From: Ahaetulla prasina
Lineage: Eukaryota > Chordata > Lepidosauria > Squamata > Colubridae
Reading direction: 5' to 3'
Assembly: GCF_028640845.1 (NCBI RefSeq)
Contig: NC_080540.1
Span: 96,336,061-96,400,060 of the forward strand
DNA: 64,000 nucleotides
The position numbers and the translations under genes were made by a program. The notes below the pieces were generated by a model. It was not told where the DNA came from. It saw nothing but the letters and a program-made list of their open reading frames with translations, and ran no database searches. Shown piece by piece: positions 63,077 to 64,000 of this stretch. Position 1 is the stretch's first letter; each line of letters opens with the position of its first letter.

Positions 63077-64000
63077 TTCTTTAGTTCATTTAATAAAAAA
63101 AAACATTCAAAAGCAGTCCCAAAAGTATGTGCAAAACATATATGCAAAAACATTAATCCTCATTTTTATCAGTCGGTTATTCAACTTTTGCTTTGTCTTG
63201 TGACAGCAAAGCTTGTTACAAGTAGCAGAGTAATCAAATATCTCAGTTGTTAATTTAATATTTCAATTTTGATATTTTTGTACATGGTCTCATTTAATTT
63301 GATATTCTCATTAGTGCAGAAATACCATGATTATATACCTTAATTATGAATTAATGCCATCACTCAATATCAATACCATATAATGAAGTTGTTATTAAAA
63401 TTATAAAATTAATTTATAGTGAAATTTTAAAGACTTATGCCTTGATAGTAATTAGTCCACCAGAGGAAGATGTCACAAGGAACCGAGTTGTGGTCTCGTA
63501 GCTTTCATATATTAAAACAAGCTTTGAAGAAGCTTCATAGAACTACTACCGAATTAAGTTGCTTTTAGCCTTTACTATATTTGAATAATTTACCCAATCA
63601 AATTGAAATGCTGTGGGATGGTTCATAAAAATTAAATCCCAAACAGATAAAGCTATGGTGCCATCAAATCTACAATTTGCAGCTTAAATCTAGTCATTCA
63701 GAGAAGCAATTCTCATTCGCTAAATGAGAAGCAAGAGACTCATGACTGAGATCTTGAATGTTTTCATTATTTTGATGATAATGATGATTATGATACTCCT
63801 GAAGATCATTAGATCATGTTCTAATCTAAACAGGTCAGTCCAAATGTACCAAGTTTCTTTTTCCAATATACCCTATACAAGCTAGTGTGAAGAGATGCTT
63901 AGACTTCAGTCAGGAAATGGAAAGTAGTCACTCTTTTCTGATCTAGAAACTGGGTTTCCAATCAATGGAAATACAGGTAGTTACAACAGTCCGTTTAGTG

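Larger units (their letters stand above)
58771..64000 (-). other. TCF7: TCF7 intron, extends beyond right edge
   Basis: Upstream intron sequence with a Sauria SINE, inverted repeat, LINE tails and microsatellites. I searched for the preceding exon (ending in a donor after a lone G) and did not find one, so N-terminal exons are probably outside. Confidence 0.75.

Overview
The window is vertebrate nuclear DNA, almost certainly from a squamate reptile and probably an advanced snake. The evidence is the vertebrate SKP1-TCF7 neighbourhood in tail-to-tail order, AT-rich introns, young L2-clade and CR1 LINEs, a Sauria-type tRNA SINE, many small hAT and TA-flanked MITEs, GATA-rich microsatellites, and LINE 3' ends that run into short tandem repeats. 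No prokaryotic operon, viral genome, CRISPR array or toxin gene was seen.

Layout: positions 1 to about 12,070 hold the 3' half of SKP1 on the + strand (coding exons at 2542-2615, 4784-4927, 5733-5873, a second copy at 7515-7655, and the terminal exon at 11026-11061). About 2 kb of plain intergenic DNA follows. From about 14,100 to the right edge lies TCF7 (TCF-1) on the - strand: the E-type terminal exon with half of the C-clamp (16872-17193), the 73-bp CRARF exon (21053-21125), a 49-bp basic linker exon (23479-23527), two HMG-box exons (39392-39499 and 40805-40967), and three upstream exons (43409-43519, 46501-46587, 58680-58770). All listed junctions have GT/AG signals and all splice phases agree, so the reading frame can be followed from 58770 to the stop at 16872. 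The 5' ends of both genes lie outside the window.

The most unusual structure is a tandem duplication of about 1.8 kb inside SKP1 (5459-7240 and 7241-9036). It repeats exon 5, its flanking introns and the 5' part of an L2 LINE. The two exon copies are identical and 141 bp long, so including both would keep the frame. The arrangement could be a real young duplication or an assembly (uncollapsed haplotype) error. The two L2 copies in the SKP1 introns point in opposite directions and flank exons 3-5.

The long TCF7 introns are mostly unremarkable AT-rich DNA with insertions. Many hAT-like MITEs still show 8-bp target-site duplications. Others include TA-flanked MITEs, a CR1 copy with a single nonsense codon, an old R4/Dong-like LINE relic, several SINEs, two inverted-repeat elements of unclear class, and large microsatellites. 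SKP1 (SCF ubiquitin-ligase adaptor) and TCF7 (Wnt/beta-catenin transcription factor) are neighbours by conserved synteny, not by a shared pathway.
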